Of a stretch of 64,000 nt of DNA, positions 24,901 through 37,350 are shown piece by piece. This DNA is from Paralichthys olivaceus (Eukaryota; Chordata; Actinopteri; Pleuronectiformes; Paralichthyidae). The position numbers and the translations under genes are program-made. The stretch is from NCBI RefSeq assembly GCF_024713975.1, contig NC_091100.1, positions 25,619,501 through 25,683,500 on the forward strand, written 5' to 3'. The notes beneath the pieces were generated by a model. It saw only the letters and a program-made list of their open reading frames with translations, was not told the DNA's origin and searched no databases. Position 1 is the stretch's first letter, and each line of letters opens with the position of its first letter.

Positions 24901-25470
24901 CAAGGGAGGAAGACACCAATTCACACGTGCACCTGAAATGACTCAGGTCTAACTGCTGGACTGATGAGCTGTCAATAAATAGTTTTTATGACTTTTAAAT
25001 GAAGTGCGTGCTTTAAACCAGCTCAGCCAGAAATGTAGCATGATGCTCAATGGAAGCCTGAAGAGGGCGGAAAACACTTTATGGCATATTTGAGGAATTA
25101 TCCTCAGTAAGCAGACGTTGCCCACAGCACATCCCTGTTAACATGCCAACATATGCTGTGCTTTGAAACCTAACTTCAGCCAAATGATGTGGATAATTTG
25201 AATCACAGCCGCATTTACTCTTTCTTTTTCATGCACCTAATGCTGTGTCAAGATTCTTCAAGACTTTCAGCACTAAATATTATTATAACAGCAGTATTGA
25301 CCAGTGCTGACTTGAGTCTTGAATGAGGGACGCCCTTGTCGACATCAACAGTCTGTTTGCTGTCTGCTCTATTGTCATGAGGGAATGAGGTGAAGCTTTG
25401 ATTAAAGCTGTTCCCGGTGTTTGTCTGTGACAGCATTCCTCATTACTAAAGATTTCCTTCAAATGTTAAC
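21970..25470. other. intergenic, no gene seen
   Basis: About 3.5 kb between convergent adissp and the TRIM gene. A C-run occurs at 22089-22100; otherwise AT-rich. None of the open frames shows a family motif or credible splice context. The TRIM 3'UTR must occupy the right part, but no clear minus-strand signal close to its stop was identified. Confidence 0.55.
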
Positions 25471-25475
25471 TCTTT

Positions 25476-28400
25476 TCATTCTGTCATTGCAACAGAGCAA
25501 ATGATTAGTGGACCCTCATTTCTTCCTGACTTGTTAGTACAGGGGCTGAAGAATGGATGGATGGTGTCAGGAAAACTATCTGTGTATGTATAGATGAGCA
25601 CTCTGGCCTCCACATTGTAGAAGGACACCAGTCCCTTGTCACAGTCCACATAGATTCCAATCCGTGAAGGTCTGAGGTTGACTGAGAGGTTGGTTGAGGG
25701 TTCCGTTCGAAAGGCAAAGTCGGTCCGATCCCGCAGGCTGAGGAACCAATAACCATGGGCGGGGCTTACGCTGATTTTGCCCTTCCGATTGACAGACCGG
25801 CTTGCCACTCCCAGGTCCCAGTCTGTCTTTCCTCCAACCTCGACCTGGAAGAGGGCAGTGTGGTACAGTTCATTGCATTGAGTGAATGAGTCTCTAGAGT
25901 GGGGTCATACTGTTCCTATACTACAGACATCAGATACTTTAATGTCTGCAATGGGAATGGAATTTCCTGCCAATGACTGAAGCAACAAAAATAACACTTG
26001 ACATTAACCCTGCACATTTAAATTGAGAGAGAGTTGGCTTGTTGGCTTCTGTATTATTCGTTAGGTGTGGTGTGTTTGGTAAAAGCTGTGTTTCTGTGTT
26101 CCTTGTTTGATGGTCTGTCCTCGGTGCAGTGTTTTTGTTCAATTTTGCCTCACGCACAGGGGAAAGGTGAACAGGTAAGACACCCATGGGTTTACATTTC
26201 CACCCAGTAGCCTTACACCTGTTAAAATCACTAGGTAAGGAGTAGGTGCCACACCATGTATTTATTATGTGTAGAGTAGCTTAGAATTCGGTTTCTGTGA
26301 TAGCATAGAGTGTTGCTGCACTAGCTTAGGAGTGCACGTTGTGATTTATGATTTCTTTGCTTGGGCACCGCTCATAGTTCCTTTGTTCCCTGTGGCATTT
26401 ATTTTTGTATAATAAATTATTGTTCCTTTTACAAGAACCTTGGTTTGGTTTACTTGTGTGAACACACCACACACCCTGCTCTGCGCAGTGTTAGGCCCTT
26501 TCAAACATCCCTAGACACTATACAATCCCAAGGGTCGTAACAGAAATTGGGGGCTCGTCCGGGATTTGAACCCGGATCTCTCACACCCCAAGCCAGAATC
26601 ATGGGTGCTCGTCCGGGACGCCAAACTGCCACAAGAGGGGGGGACATAACATTATATAATAGTAAATAAGTGTTTATATAGTAGGTTTAGGTGCATCTAA
26701 TTTTTTCATGAATTACATTTTTCTGGTCTGAGCAAGTGATCGCAACTGGTAAGTCAGGGTACAGGACCTTTAAACTGTGGCACTGACATTTGTAATGCTA
26801 TGGGAATTATACAACCTTCACCTCTGGTTTACCAGCTCAGCAAATTATAACCTGCTGGAACAAAGTTGAAATCTGATTGATTTTTCATACAAACTATAAA
26901 TATTAATTTTCTTGTATGACTTTTATTAATTTTGAAATGTCAGTTTGGATCTGTATGAGCTCAGGTTGATCACACATCACATAAAAAGCCACAAGCCTGT
27001 GTTTTTCTCGAAGAATAGTGATTGTATCATTTTTATTCACATCCATATTCACATCAGATTGAAAATGTGTCCCACCCACCTCCCAGTAATGTCGTCCTGA
27101 GCTGAAGCCCTGGCGGGCCAGCACGCACACCACCCGATCAAAGCGCTCAGGATAGTCTGGAACCAGCTGATGACGGTCACCGCAGTGCACCTGCTTTCCA
27201 TCTACTGAGATGATGAGACGTGGATGGGCTGTGTTTTGGTCTAAAGTGATGTCAGCTTGCACATGGAGAAAGAGTGATGGTTGGTGATGAAACTAATAGA
27301 TGGTGGAATTAGTCAAAGTAAGACTTAATTATAAAAACAAACTGCAATTTGAAAATGTTACACTACAGGGAGAAATCTTTTTAAACTCTTACCTGCGTAT
27401 TCCTGAACCCTCCTTATCTCTGTGGAGAAAAGATTCGATATTTATACTGTACTCTTAACATATATGTATATTTTTGTAAATGTTTAGTGGTTCATTAACT
27501 TTAACAGGATGAGAAACACTTGAAATAAACAATATTCCTGACAGATGCAAATCAACAACTTCCTAACAACAATCCTACTTGGGTTTGGTCTGGGTACAGA
27601 TACGTCCAATGACGACTGCTGGCCTGTTAATAAGAGAAAAGAAGAGACTGTTGTGATCGTGAGCATCATCAGCCTTATAGTGAACATGTGCTCATCAGAG
27701 CTCATCCTCAAAAACACACAGAGAGAGAGTATTAGTGCTCCTTGATTAAAACTAACACAGCAAGTCCTGTGTGACAGTAATTCAAATTAAAGTATTTCTA
27801 CAAAACTGGTTATTTGGCAGAATATTCTTATTTGGTCTTAGGTTTTAAAATCATACGTTGGTTTTGAAATTGTAGAATGCTTCCCTTAACTTCAGCATCT
27901 GAACTAAACTATCCAGTTTCACTCTGAGTCTGAATGAAGACTTACTGAGTTCTGGCAGTTTGCGCATCTCTTCCTGAAAGTTCTCCATCATTAGACTGAG
28001 GTTTTGTAGAATCAGCCCTGAGGTCAGCTCGGACGACACAGAGACACTGGACCAGTCCTTAGCTGGAGGAGGGGTGGACAGGCCAGAGAACGTCTGCAGG
28101 GAGGAAAAAAAACAGTAAATCAGAGATGACTCTGTCGTTATTAGTGAAAGTACTAGTGGAATCAATTTTCTCACTTATTCGTGTCTTCTTTATTTGTTGT
28201 ACTATATCATATTTAGTCTTTCATTTGTCCATACCTTGAGAAAGTCTATGCAGTCTCCAGATCCAGCCAGCTGGCTCAGTGCTGTACTCCTCCTCTTCAG
28301 CACAGCGATTTCCTCCTCCAGCTCTCTCAGCAGACTCTGAGCTCTGTGCTTGGCTGCTCGATGACTCATCTCTATCCCCTGAGGTTAACAGGCACAAGTT

Positions 28401-29819
28401 TGCCATCACTGCTGAATTCATATACTGACTCTCACTACAATGGTAACAGAAAAAAATACATCTTCATCTATCCTGTACATGTTGTGTACCTCCATGACTT
28501 CATCTTGGCAGTGCTCCACACTGGAGATCAGTTTGGAGAACACACACACAGCCTCATAGGTTTCTCTATCAGCAGCAGCCTGAGGAGCAGACAATCAGTA
28601 AGTACATGTACCATGTGTTGATGTGTTAGAGGCACGGACTGGACGATTGTCGCGTTGGAAAGATCTATGCACTCCTGTTTTAAGTGATATACATACAAGG
28701 TTGTGTTTCAAATGTTTTAATAGAAACAAGAAGGAGACCAACATCATTATCTTAAATGCAACGCGTCAGCCTCACAGTAAATGTGGCTCTCATCACTTAG
28801 AAGCAGTCTGGATCAGGTTAATTGTAGACACCTCTATCTTTTAAATGTGTCACATACAGTGAGTCTTTTATGAGTTGTCAGGACAGTCGGTCTGGTGTGA
28901 ATGAGTCTGTGTCTGGGGTCTTAAAGATGGACTGAACAACTGAAACTCACCTGTATCTCTCGTAAGGAGCCCTGTATTTCCTCCACTTTCCTCTCTCTCT
29001 CACAGATCAGATCCCTCAGCTCCACCTCCTCAATTTCTAACTGGGCCTGGAGAAGATGGAGAACACAACCTAATTACATCATGACTAATAACCACCACAG
29101 AACCTCCAACCTGACCGTGAAGTTGTTTCGTCTATTCTATGCCTGGTATATGCAAACAAAAAGTTTCATACATTATAATCCCCATGGCGTGGAAAGAAAG
29201 TGTATGATTGTCTCAACAGTAACATATTTTGAATCAATGGGTCGCAAAGCAGGGATCATAGACTCCCCTTAGGTGGTCACAAGAGACCATCCCAAAAGGA
29301 TTGGAAATAGTATATATAGATATGATTGTGACAAAATAGCGACAGCATCAGTTACAACAGGTCACTTTACAGCATCACAGGAAACACTGACATACGTGCT
29401 TATCACTGATTATTTCCATTATTTGATTAAACCACCTTCGGGGATAACAGGGCAAGTGTACAGTATGGTTATTCTGGTGGTCGGGGCTGAAAAGGCAGGG
29501 AACCATTTTTTGATTTTAGATTACACAAGAGCACAAATGTAATTCTTTCAATTTTATTTTTACAGCGCCAAATCATAATATACATTATCTCAAGGCACTT
29601 TACATAGTTTTGGTTTCTCTGCAATGTTAAAGTAAATAGTGATGTTGCACATTCCATATGTACAACTTCCCAACCCTTGTTTCTGCTGGGTATAGAATTT
29701 ACATGATTATTCAATCTTCCAAATGCTTTTTATGTCGTTTTTTTAATGTCATCTTTGATTTGACAACTAGGTGTCGCCATAGTTACACATTCAACAATTA
29801 CCATAAACTTAATGGAAAA

Positions 29820-29853
<34 letters not shown>

Positions 29854-31917
29854 CTTCTTGATGTGCCACTCCCTCTTGACGGGGATGACGGTGTGTCCTT
29901 TGTGCTCTCCTGCCTCCACACACAAGTTGCACACACACGAGTTGTCAGCGCGACAGAAGAACTCAAGAGCTCTCAGGTGGAGGGGACACAGAGGCAGACT
30001 GGGCAAAGATTCACTTGGACCGCTCAGAGTGTACCTGTCATAACATTGAAATGAAGTCATAATTAATAAAATATAAAAGCACATTTAGTACATGAAAGCT
30101 GTTATGGTGCAAGTTTAAGATTTGGAGGAAGAGCTCCAAAAGTTATATATAGCATCTATAGAAGCACCAAATGTTCTGATAATCAATTAATAATTTTAAA
30201 CAAAATGCCAGAAATGTCTGCTTCCAGCTGCTCAAATCAATTTGATAATTTCTTTAAAGTGAGAGTGAGGGAATAATATCTATTGGTTTTGTTTTAAGGT
30301 ATTAGCCCAAAAGCTAAAGAATGCATAATAGGGAGTGGTCACAGGTCAGCCATCCAATCACAACATTTCAGGTTTCATTTGCAGGCGAAACTGCATAGAT
30401 GCATTTAATTAAAAAAAAATATACCAAAATGCTCAATAAAGGTTGATTGCACAGGATCACAGTAAAAGGTAAAGAAGTATCTATCATTGAGTCCGTTTAG
30501 AGCCAGTGAGAGTTTAAATCCAGTAAGCCTCACACTGTTGGATCAGTTTGTCGTGGTCCCCTCCCCCAGTTCAATGCCACAGAAACACAATGAGGAAATG
30601 TCATGAAGAGCATCATTGAAATGCGCAGCTATCGAATAAATCCGACCATTTCTCTCTATTGGGCTTTTATGCACACTCATCCTTTTTAAGTTTAGGTTTC
30701 CCCAACATATACAAGTCCACAGGGACCATGCATCAAATAAATCACATGTGAGGATTCACAAGCGATAACGTCGTTGATGGGAATTACTTTGCCTGTATGT
30801 GTTTTGGGAAATGCGATGAGTTTTCATGGTGTTATTGCAACTATGCGTAACTTCCACAGCGGGAGTTGCCATTGGGAAGAGGGTGCAAACGTGTCTGTGT
30901 TGACTGGATTTCTTATTGTTACATAACTGAGAATTTCTTTTGTTTTTTGCATTCATTTTAAAGCAGATCGGATCTTATTCGAGCCAACTCGTATGCTTGA
31001 TTAATCCATGATGCTGGGTACCCCACTGTGCAAATCTATGATCCACATCAGCAGCTTCTTCCATAAAGTCCTCATTTGAGTGACAGATCCTTCGCATTTT
31101 AAAGGGGAACTGGGATAAAAACAGAGTGTTTTTGTCAGTGTCGTTCAGATAGTGTTGTAATAATTGAGCCCTGGTTTGATGACCCACATGTCTTAAAACG
31201 TACTTTTCGCAACAACAACTTTTGGTAATAGCAAAACCAACATTAACAAAATCACTCCTGGAGTTTGTTACTATTCTGCAAACACAAGAAAAAAATAACT
31301 TTTAGCCTGAGATTGAAAAAAAATCACCAAAACAAATCATTCCAACAAAGCATTTCTAAAATTAATACTAAAAATCCTTCTGTAATGTGGGGAGTGTAGT
31401 ACCTGCGGAGAGATGAATAGGATGGAGGTGGATCGAGCTGCTCTGTGCTCTGAGCCCTGAAGGCCATTTGAGAATTGACTCTGTTGGGGCTTTGGTCGTG
31501 AGAGTCACTGGGATGAGCTGGTAGCTGTTGGAAACGTGTCATCATCTCGGTAAAGATGCTCTCCGGCATCTCTCCTGGCCTCGTGGCCGGGTTGTGATGA
31601 TGGTGAGGATGAGAGTTGGTGTCCTCCACTCCTTCTCCACCTCTGTCATCCATTGCCATTCTAGAATTGGCAATCTCCTTGAATCGTTCAGTGATTTCCT
31701 TCAGGGTTCGGTTGATCTGAAGCTCTGGGCGCTTGCGGAAGGACTCCTTACAGAGGGGACACTGGAAGATCTTTCCTCCCACTCCCTCCCAGTAAGAGGA
31801 GAGGCAGGCCTGGCAGAAGCTGTGACCACATGGCGTTGATACTGGGTTGGTGAACACCTCCAGACAAATGGAGCAGGTGAACTGGTCTTCAGACAGAAAG
31901 CCTGCAGGCAGCGCCAT
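25476..31917 (-). CDS. TRIM-family E3 ubiquitin ligase (RING, B-box, coiled coil, PRY-SPRY)
   Basis: Predicted cytoplasmic RING E3 ligase of the class C-IV TRIM type, a family often tied to innate immunity in fish. Nine coding exons, read right to left: 31403-31917, 29854-30034, 28951-29046, 28490-28579, 28235-28378, 27946-28093, 27393-27419, 27080-27255, 25476-25844. All have GT/AG borders and phases agree; total 581 aa. RING C3HC4 at residues 15-57 (CSICLEVF, PCGHSFC, CPLC). A His-rich, poorly conserved linker fills residues 80-171. B-box 2 is at about 188-222 (CPLH, CRADNSCVCNLC, HKGH). Coiled coil at about 233-360. PRY block at about 401-459 (TLDQNTAHPRLI, then HYWE), SPRY at 460-581 (WDLGVA, GYWFL, YVDCDKGLVSFYNV). 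The start is ATG 31917; the open frame reaches two codons further only through GTG. It resembles TRIM25/TRIM39/TRIM47-like or bloodthirsty-related fish genes; ortholog not assigned. Confidence 0.92.
26040..26542 (+). mobile_element. LTR of a retroelement, in an intron of the TRIM gene
   Basis: Contains AATAAA at 26411-26416 followed by a T/G-rich stretch. It ends in CA at 26541-26542, five bases before a primer-binding site. Orientation is opposite to the host gene, between the PRY exon (27080-27255) and the SPRY exon (25476-25844). The left edge is uncertain. No gag or pol homology and no second LTR follow, so this is a truncated remnant. It was recognised from the LTR/PBS layout, not from a family match. 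Confidence 0.65.
26548..26602 (+). promoter_or_regulatory. primer-binding site complementary to tRNA-Pro, unusually long
   Basis: TGGGGGCTCGTCCGGGAT (26548-26565) is the standard 18-nt tRNA-Pro primer site used by many gammaretrovirus-like elements. Similarity to the reverse complement of tRNA-Pro, recalled from memory, continues through the T-arm (ttgaacccgg) and anticodon region to agaatcat at 26595-26602, with a handful of differences. That is about 53 of 72 tRNA positions. Confidence 0.7.
29549..29612 (+). repeat. retroelement end fragment in a TRIM intron
   Basis: tcaattttatttttacagcgcc, then atctcaaggcactttacata, the forward orientation of the family at 16720-16785. Confidence 0.6.
29822..29850. 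repeat. CA microsatellite touching a splice donor
   Basis: About 14 CA units. On the minus strand this is a TG repeat that starts a few bases into the intron after the TRIM B-box exon (29854-30034). Confidence 0.95.
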
Positions 31918-33249
31918 AACCACCCGCTGCTAAACTGGATAGCGTAAGAAATAAAGGCTGCAGGTTATATAGAGCCGTTAAATAGACAAACTCTGTTTCG
32001 GTGCCTAATGATTTTTGTAATTTGCTCATTTTATAAAAGAAAATGTGGTGACAGTGACTTGCCTCAAGAAAAAACAATATTTTGACTCTACTTCTTTCAC
32101 TTCACAAGGTAATGTTATCCAGCAAAACAAGACGAGATTAACATTAGTGTCTAATAAATGTACAAACTGGAATTTTTAACTTTATACTTCTTCTGAACAA
32201 AAAGTACCAACCTCATAGCAACAAATGTCATGAGTCTGTATAGTTGACATGTTGATGAAGCACAGAGTTATTATCCAGAAGATAAAGCGTATATTTGGTG
32301 TTACAGATTTGCACTGAGAAGTTTCATGTCTCAGCTGCATGGTTACTTGACTTACCACAGGCTAAACAGCTATCAGACAAACTTCGACGACTGGTGAAGG
32401 TGAATTTAGTAACAATCCTATAAACACAGACCTGTCTTCAGACACTGAACCTAATCTTAACTTTGAATTTAAGGCCAAACCTAAATCTAAAACTAATCCT
32501 GCCTGTAACATGATCCATGAAACCACAACACTGCAGTGCTGTTAGTAACAGCACAGTACTCCTGTGAGTCTGCGAGTGTTTGTGCCCCATGCAGTCACAC
32601 AAACAAAGAAACAGTACAAATGAGTGGTTTAGCAAGATGTGGGAATTCAGGCTGGGTTGGAATATTTCGACACAGCCGGTTTGCCATGAAGTCATTCACA
32701 TTTCCTTTTCCACATGTTCTGCACTTAAAAACAGAAGGCAGCATCCCTCAAGAATAACTGGTGATTATTTTTCTGTAGCTGTTTCATGTACTCTTTCATT
32801 CAGAGGCACTGTCCCTAATAAATTGACTTTAGGTAGGGAAGAAAAGACGAGCAAATGATTGTTGGTTTTTGTCTTTTCTCAGGATTTGTTACATACGCCA
32901 ACCTTTTCCTTCAACGGGCTGAGTACAAGTGGATAAGTGTCTTTCTTTTTAGCAAGACTGAAACATTACAGAATAATCTTAATTAATTAGTTAATAAATG
33001 TTAACAACACCAATAAGAAAGTGTTTTTATTCCTCTGAGTTGGCAGAAGATGGTTGGTGCAACCTGTCTGTTGATGAGTCATGGTGACTCTAGATAAACA
33101 CTGAGTGTGCTAAACTAGATTCACCACCACAGGTGCGTTTGTGTGAGGTTGCTGCAACTGTTGCTGTTGCCTTATTTTCTGACATATTTAGAAAATGTTT
33201 CCACAGATGTATCATTTCTTTAGTTCATGAGTTCACTTCAGGACAGTTT

Positions 33250-33620
33250 TTGAGATATCAAGATGGTGGACTGGGATCATGGATTATAATTACAACTAGA
33301 TTGCTTAGATATACAACATTCTTTGTCACATAATCTTTTGTATTAATACTTTAAGCACTGAGACACCTCACCATTTATGTTAAACACTGTCTTTTCTCAT
33401 TAATGTTGTAAATATTGTTAGTTTGTTGATGAGCTCTGCTACACTCTGCATCTATTGCACTCCTGTGGCGTTTCCCCCCCCCCTCTGTTAAAAGGGTCTT
33501 TTTGGTAGTGTTTCCTCTCTCTTGTTGAGGGTTAAGGGCAGAGGATGTTGCAGCTTGTTAAAAACCCTGAGAGATAAATTGTGATTTGTGAATATGTGCT
33601 ACAGAAATTCAGTTGATTGG
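33250..33620 (-). repeat. unnamed interspersed repeat, copy B
   Basis: The reverse complement starts near the end with ctgtagcacatattcac then aaatcacaattt, and ends in gttgtaattataatccatga. This parallels 10030-10460 base by base over long stretches, including the tctgccctt, agcagagc, aacaatatttacaaca and gaaaagacagtgtttaac words. Contains a C9 run on the plus strand near 33474. Confidence 0.75.
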
Positions 33621-33769
33621 CTCACTAATTCAGATATCAGTAATTTTATGTTTTCCTCATTAACAAATTACCACAAAAATTTGTCATCACCCACTAAGCA
33701 TATATACACTAGGATTTTATGTATCATGGTTGCCAAGATATTAGCCGTTCCGTCATAAATCCAATGCAA

Positions 33770-33970
33770 CAATCCCACTGTTACGTCTGTTTGCGTCCTC
33801 TCCAGTTCTCTCCCACAGTCCACACACATGCTATGTTATGTATTTTAGTGACTGTGAGGCATGCATTAAAAAGTGTTTTGACATGTCTCAACTGACCACT
33901 TGTGATTGGATGTCCAGGGCGTACCCCAGCTCTCAGTGTCAGGTGGGATTGGTTCCACTCACACGATGAC
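33770..33970 (+). repeat. partial copy of the SINE-like repeat seen at 37684-37985
   Basis: ctcccacagtccacacacatgc, then gtccagggcgtaccccagctctc and gtgggattgg, match the middle and 3' parts of the 37684 copy's family. Confidence 0.6.
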
Positions 33971-35747
33971 CCTCACAATGTAGTGTAACAATGTTCTTAA
34001 CTATTTCACCTGTATAACAGTCTCTTGCATTGTTTACTGTAGCTTTAAAGGCACAAGACACACACACACAAACACACAACTGTAGAACAGGTCGAGCCAG
34101 TTTTCCATTCATTGCTGCCATAGCTAAAGCAAATGACCTGTGCATAGTTATCATAGCTGGAGTAGAAAACAAATGAGAGTGTTGATTGTGTGTTTCTGAG
34201 GGTACAGTGGCTACAGTTCACGCACTTCAATACATTGTAGTTTTCATTAATTTAAATTGATACATTTACCATTTTTGTCATTTTGCAATAAATCCTCCTT
34301 TGTGAATGTCCATGTTCATGTGTTTAACTCCTTTATAAGGGTTTCTGTCAGTTACTCTACCTTATTGATATTCTAATATATCATATATATATATATAGTG
34401 TAGATATAAGAAACACCATAATTCACCAGCACTACAAACTGCAGCCTCCAACATTTTCATAAAGTTGAATCAAACTTCTCTGAAACAGTATTGTCATTAA
34501 AGTCTTCATGAAAGTTGGAGGTGGTATGTGATCACTCCAAAAACCTGGCTAATTAGCTTAGATTAGCCAATTAGGACCCCACAATGACTTTGTGAAACAC
34601 ACTGATGTTACTTTTGAACACAAACTTGAACTTGTGGTTGCAATGCAACACAATAAATCCGATTCTTGTCTCTCGCTAGTTTTCCTCTACACACACCAAA
34701 CACATCATTGTATCTGCTCAGTAAACTGATATTGGAAATGCAATCTGCTGCTCCAGAGTTTGTCACATGGGTTAGCGGTCAGTAAAACCGCTGGAGCCTT
34801 ATTCCCTTTGTCCTCATTGTTCCTTATTTTCTTCCTTTCCTTCCTGTTCCTGAAGCGTAAATGACCAGGTGGGTGGCAAATTCCACCGACTTCACATTCA
34901 TTGACCTCATGCTGTTTCCTGTCCAGAAATGTCAAACAATGATTTCACAGTGGTTTCACTACGGAGTTCACAGAGTTTTATATTTGGTCAAATGTTTGAT
35001 CAAACTTAAACACTTGAAGTGTTGAATATCATCCCCCAATACATGGGGATGATGTGTGATTTGTTTTACATTTAATCACCAATATTTTTGACAATTGTCA
35101 CAGTTTTAAGTTTAAATGGAACAAATACTCAGCATATGATGTCATTGTAACAAGGCTATGATGCGACTTTTATCTCTAGGTGGAACAAAGTTTACAAGTT
35201 CAAATCAAGAGGAAGGTGACTCTTACCATGTGTACATTTGGTATCCTGTTGCTTGGACCCAAATTGCTGCAGCTCGATGCTATTTAAACATGTTTCTCTT
35301 TGTTTTTTTTCTGTTTCATGTGTGGTTTGGCAATTCACAGGGTTAGGCAGCTCTCCATCATGTAGTATGTGGACCAAATCTGGGCCGAAACCAAGGATCA
35401 AACCACACTCACCCTGCTTCATTTGGATCTCAACTACACACCTACAAAGTTTTGTGAATGTATCTAGCACAGTTGTTGTGACTGTCACACAGACTGACAC
35501 AGTCTATCCACAGACAAACACCTGAGTCATAGTTCCTGCTGCTGTAGGTGACTCCAGTGCCACATTTCTCAATGACGACTCAAGACCAATCACATTGTTG
35601 CAGCAGGTTATAAGCAGTTACATAGTCGAGAGTTGAGTTCTGCATGTTGAAACTGTGAAGTCAAACAGGTGCATATGCTGTTGTCGAAGGAGAACATGTT
35701 ACTATGCTTGTGCCTGCACATGTGTTATCTGCCATTCTTTCTCACGC

Positions 35748-35815
35748 ATTTACATTCAATTCATTGAGCTGACACTTTTGTCCGAAGCAAGTGTATTTGA
35801 ACAGGAGATAGGCCA
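35748..35815. repeat. fragment of a common teleost repeat (agctgacacttttgtccgaa)
   Basis: Resembles the widespread catttagcagacgcttttatccaaagcgactt text of fish genomes. It is short and diverged. Confidence 0.45.
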
Positions 35816-36246
35816 ACAATGGATGTGATTCAATGAAACCACATCATCCCCTAACACACATTACACAGCCATTAAATGGCTTTTATCACTCTGGTACACT
35901 TTTCACAGTAACATGCTTATGATGGTGAAATCAGTGCACAAAGGGTTCTTTAGCTGCAAGCTTAACAAATACTGTTGTCACCCTGAGCACTTTTCTCTCT
36001 GCAATTTTCTTATTACGACCGAGACACTTCCAGTATCAGCATTCACAAATATTTACAACAGTGTTTTATCTCACACTTGACGATAAGAGACAATTAGTGG
36101 TTGTTGAAACTAGATGAAGGTTTAGTCCATTAGCTTGTGCCAGGTACTACCCAGACCGTGCACTATAAGCATTATATTATAAAAGACAACATGAGACACA
36201 CAGGTTCATGATGAATACGTTGCTAGCGTAGTTAAACATGTCTTAC

Positions 36247-36345
36247 CTGTTGTGAGGTCTGAAGAGATTTCACAGCAGTGATTGTTTCTGTCAGTGGGTA
36301 AAAATATAAACACAAGACGTCTGTGTTGACAGGCTCTCTCCTTCT
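36247..36345 (-). promoter_or_regulatory. candidate non-coding first exon and promoter of the TRIM gene
   Basis: On the minus strand cctcacaacag/gtaaga is an excellent donor at 36247/36246. The sequence just upstream has no ATG that would stay open into the coding exon. No TATA box or certain interferon-response element was seen. The 5' end is arbitrary. Confidence 0.4.
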
Positions 36346-36599
36346 CTACTGTCTTTTTCCTTCCCTGTGTCATAGGACTGTTGACTCCTCCCTCCTAACC
36401 CCCCAACCCTTAAAATTCATCCAATCCAACCTGCTCGACAGGTTGAACAAAAACAATCTCTCTCACTCTGTCTTTACTTCTCTGGGAAACTGACACAGTG
36501 CCTAAATGAATCCAAAATTCAAATGTTGTATAACACAAGTCAACATTTTTTTTTCAGTCAATAATACAGCTTGCCTTTAAATAAAGATGATTTTAAAAG

Positions 36600-36760
36600 G
36601 CCATCTCTACGCTAATATTGTTTCTCTACGTTAATATTGTTTCTCTACGTTAATATTGTTTTAAGGTCTTGACCTTTAAATGTAAAGTGCCTTGAGATAA
36701 TGTAAATTATGAATTGGCGCTATATACATAAAATTGAATTGAATTGAATTGAATCTATGT
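36600..36760 (-). repeat. tandem cgttaatattgtttctcta plus retroelement end
   Basis: Three tandem copies of a 20-base unit (ctacgttaatattgtttctc) at about 36608-36661. They are followed by aagtgccttgagataatgta, ggcgctatatac and four gaatt units, the tail family of 16720-16785. Confidence 0.7.
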
Positions 36761-36989
36761 TTTTGCTTCAACTTTTGTAATTTCATTCACATTTTCAGAC
36801 TCTCTTCTGCGATGGTACACTTGTTGAATCCAGAGTTTAAGGCGGACTTGGGATACTGTTGTGTTTACGTGTAAAACAACAAACACAACAAAAGCAGAGC
36901 ACGTTCACTCACTAGTTCTCTCTGCTCACTAGTTCTTTCTTTAAAAGACTATTCGGTCCTCCACCAGACACTGAGCTCTCATATATATT

Positions 36990-37350
36990 CCACCGAACAG
37001 CTGCCAGTCATCAGTGGCCAAACCTCTGCACCTCTCAGAGACAGGGCAACACACGTGCACTGGACCCCATTCTCACCAAACTATTTCAAGTTATACCTCC
37101 CACCATTGAGCCAGCAATCACCTATGACAAATACTATACACATTTTAGATGGGCCCAGGTAACACCTCTCACCCTGGTCAAATTGAAAATGATCAAATGG
37201 TTTCCTCACTTCTATTCATATCAAGGGGTCACAGGATTCCTCTCACGAGGACTCTCCATAACTCAAATCAGTTGGAATTTAACAGTGGCCACTCCACCAA
37301 AACATCTCTTTTGTCTCAAGACAGCTCGAGCAGCAGCTTAATCATATATG
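36990..37350 (+). pseudogene. degenerate LINE reverse-transcriptase fragment
   Basis: Decayed translation contains VTPL-like words, then NSNQLEFNSGHSTKTSLLS, which corresponds to the NQSGFRSGHSTETALL motif of L2-like LINEs. Frame breaks throughout. The following 250 bases may continue it, but no motif can be named. Confidence 0.6.

Larger units (their letters stand above)
31935..36246 (-). other. probable first intron of the TRIM gene
   Basis: On the minus strand the start-codon exon is preceded by a good acceptor: pyrimidine tract, then atccag ending at 31935, with tttagcagcggg following. The best upstream donor is at 36246. The span holds repeats (33250-33620, 33770-33970, 35748-35815) and no coding exon I can support. 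Confidence 0.45.

Noticed and set aside
26549..26625. A tRNA-Pro gene on the minus strand
   Set aside because: The similarity lacks the acceptor and D-arm pairing at one end and directly follows an LTR-type CA end and polyadenylation signal, so an extended primer-binding site fits better.
29809..30084. 91-aa minus-strand open frame taken as one exon through the Val-Cys repeat
   Set aside because: The VCVCVC end is the translated TG microsatellite; the exon stops at the donor at 29853.
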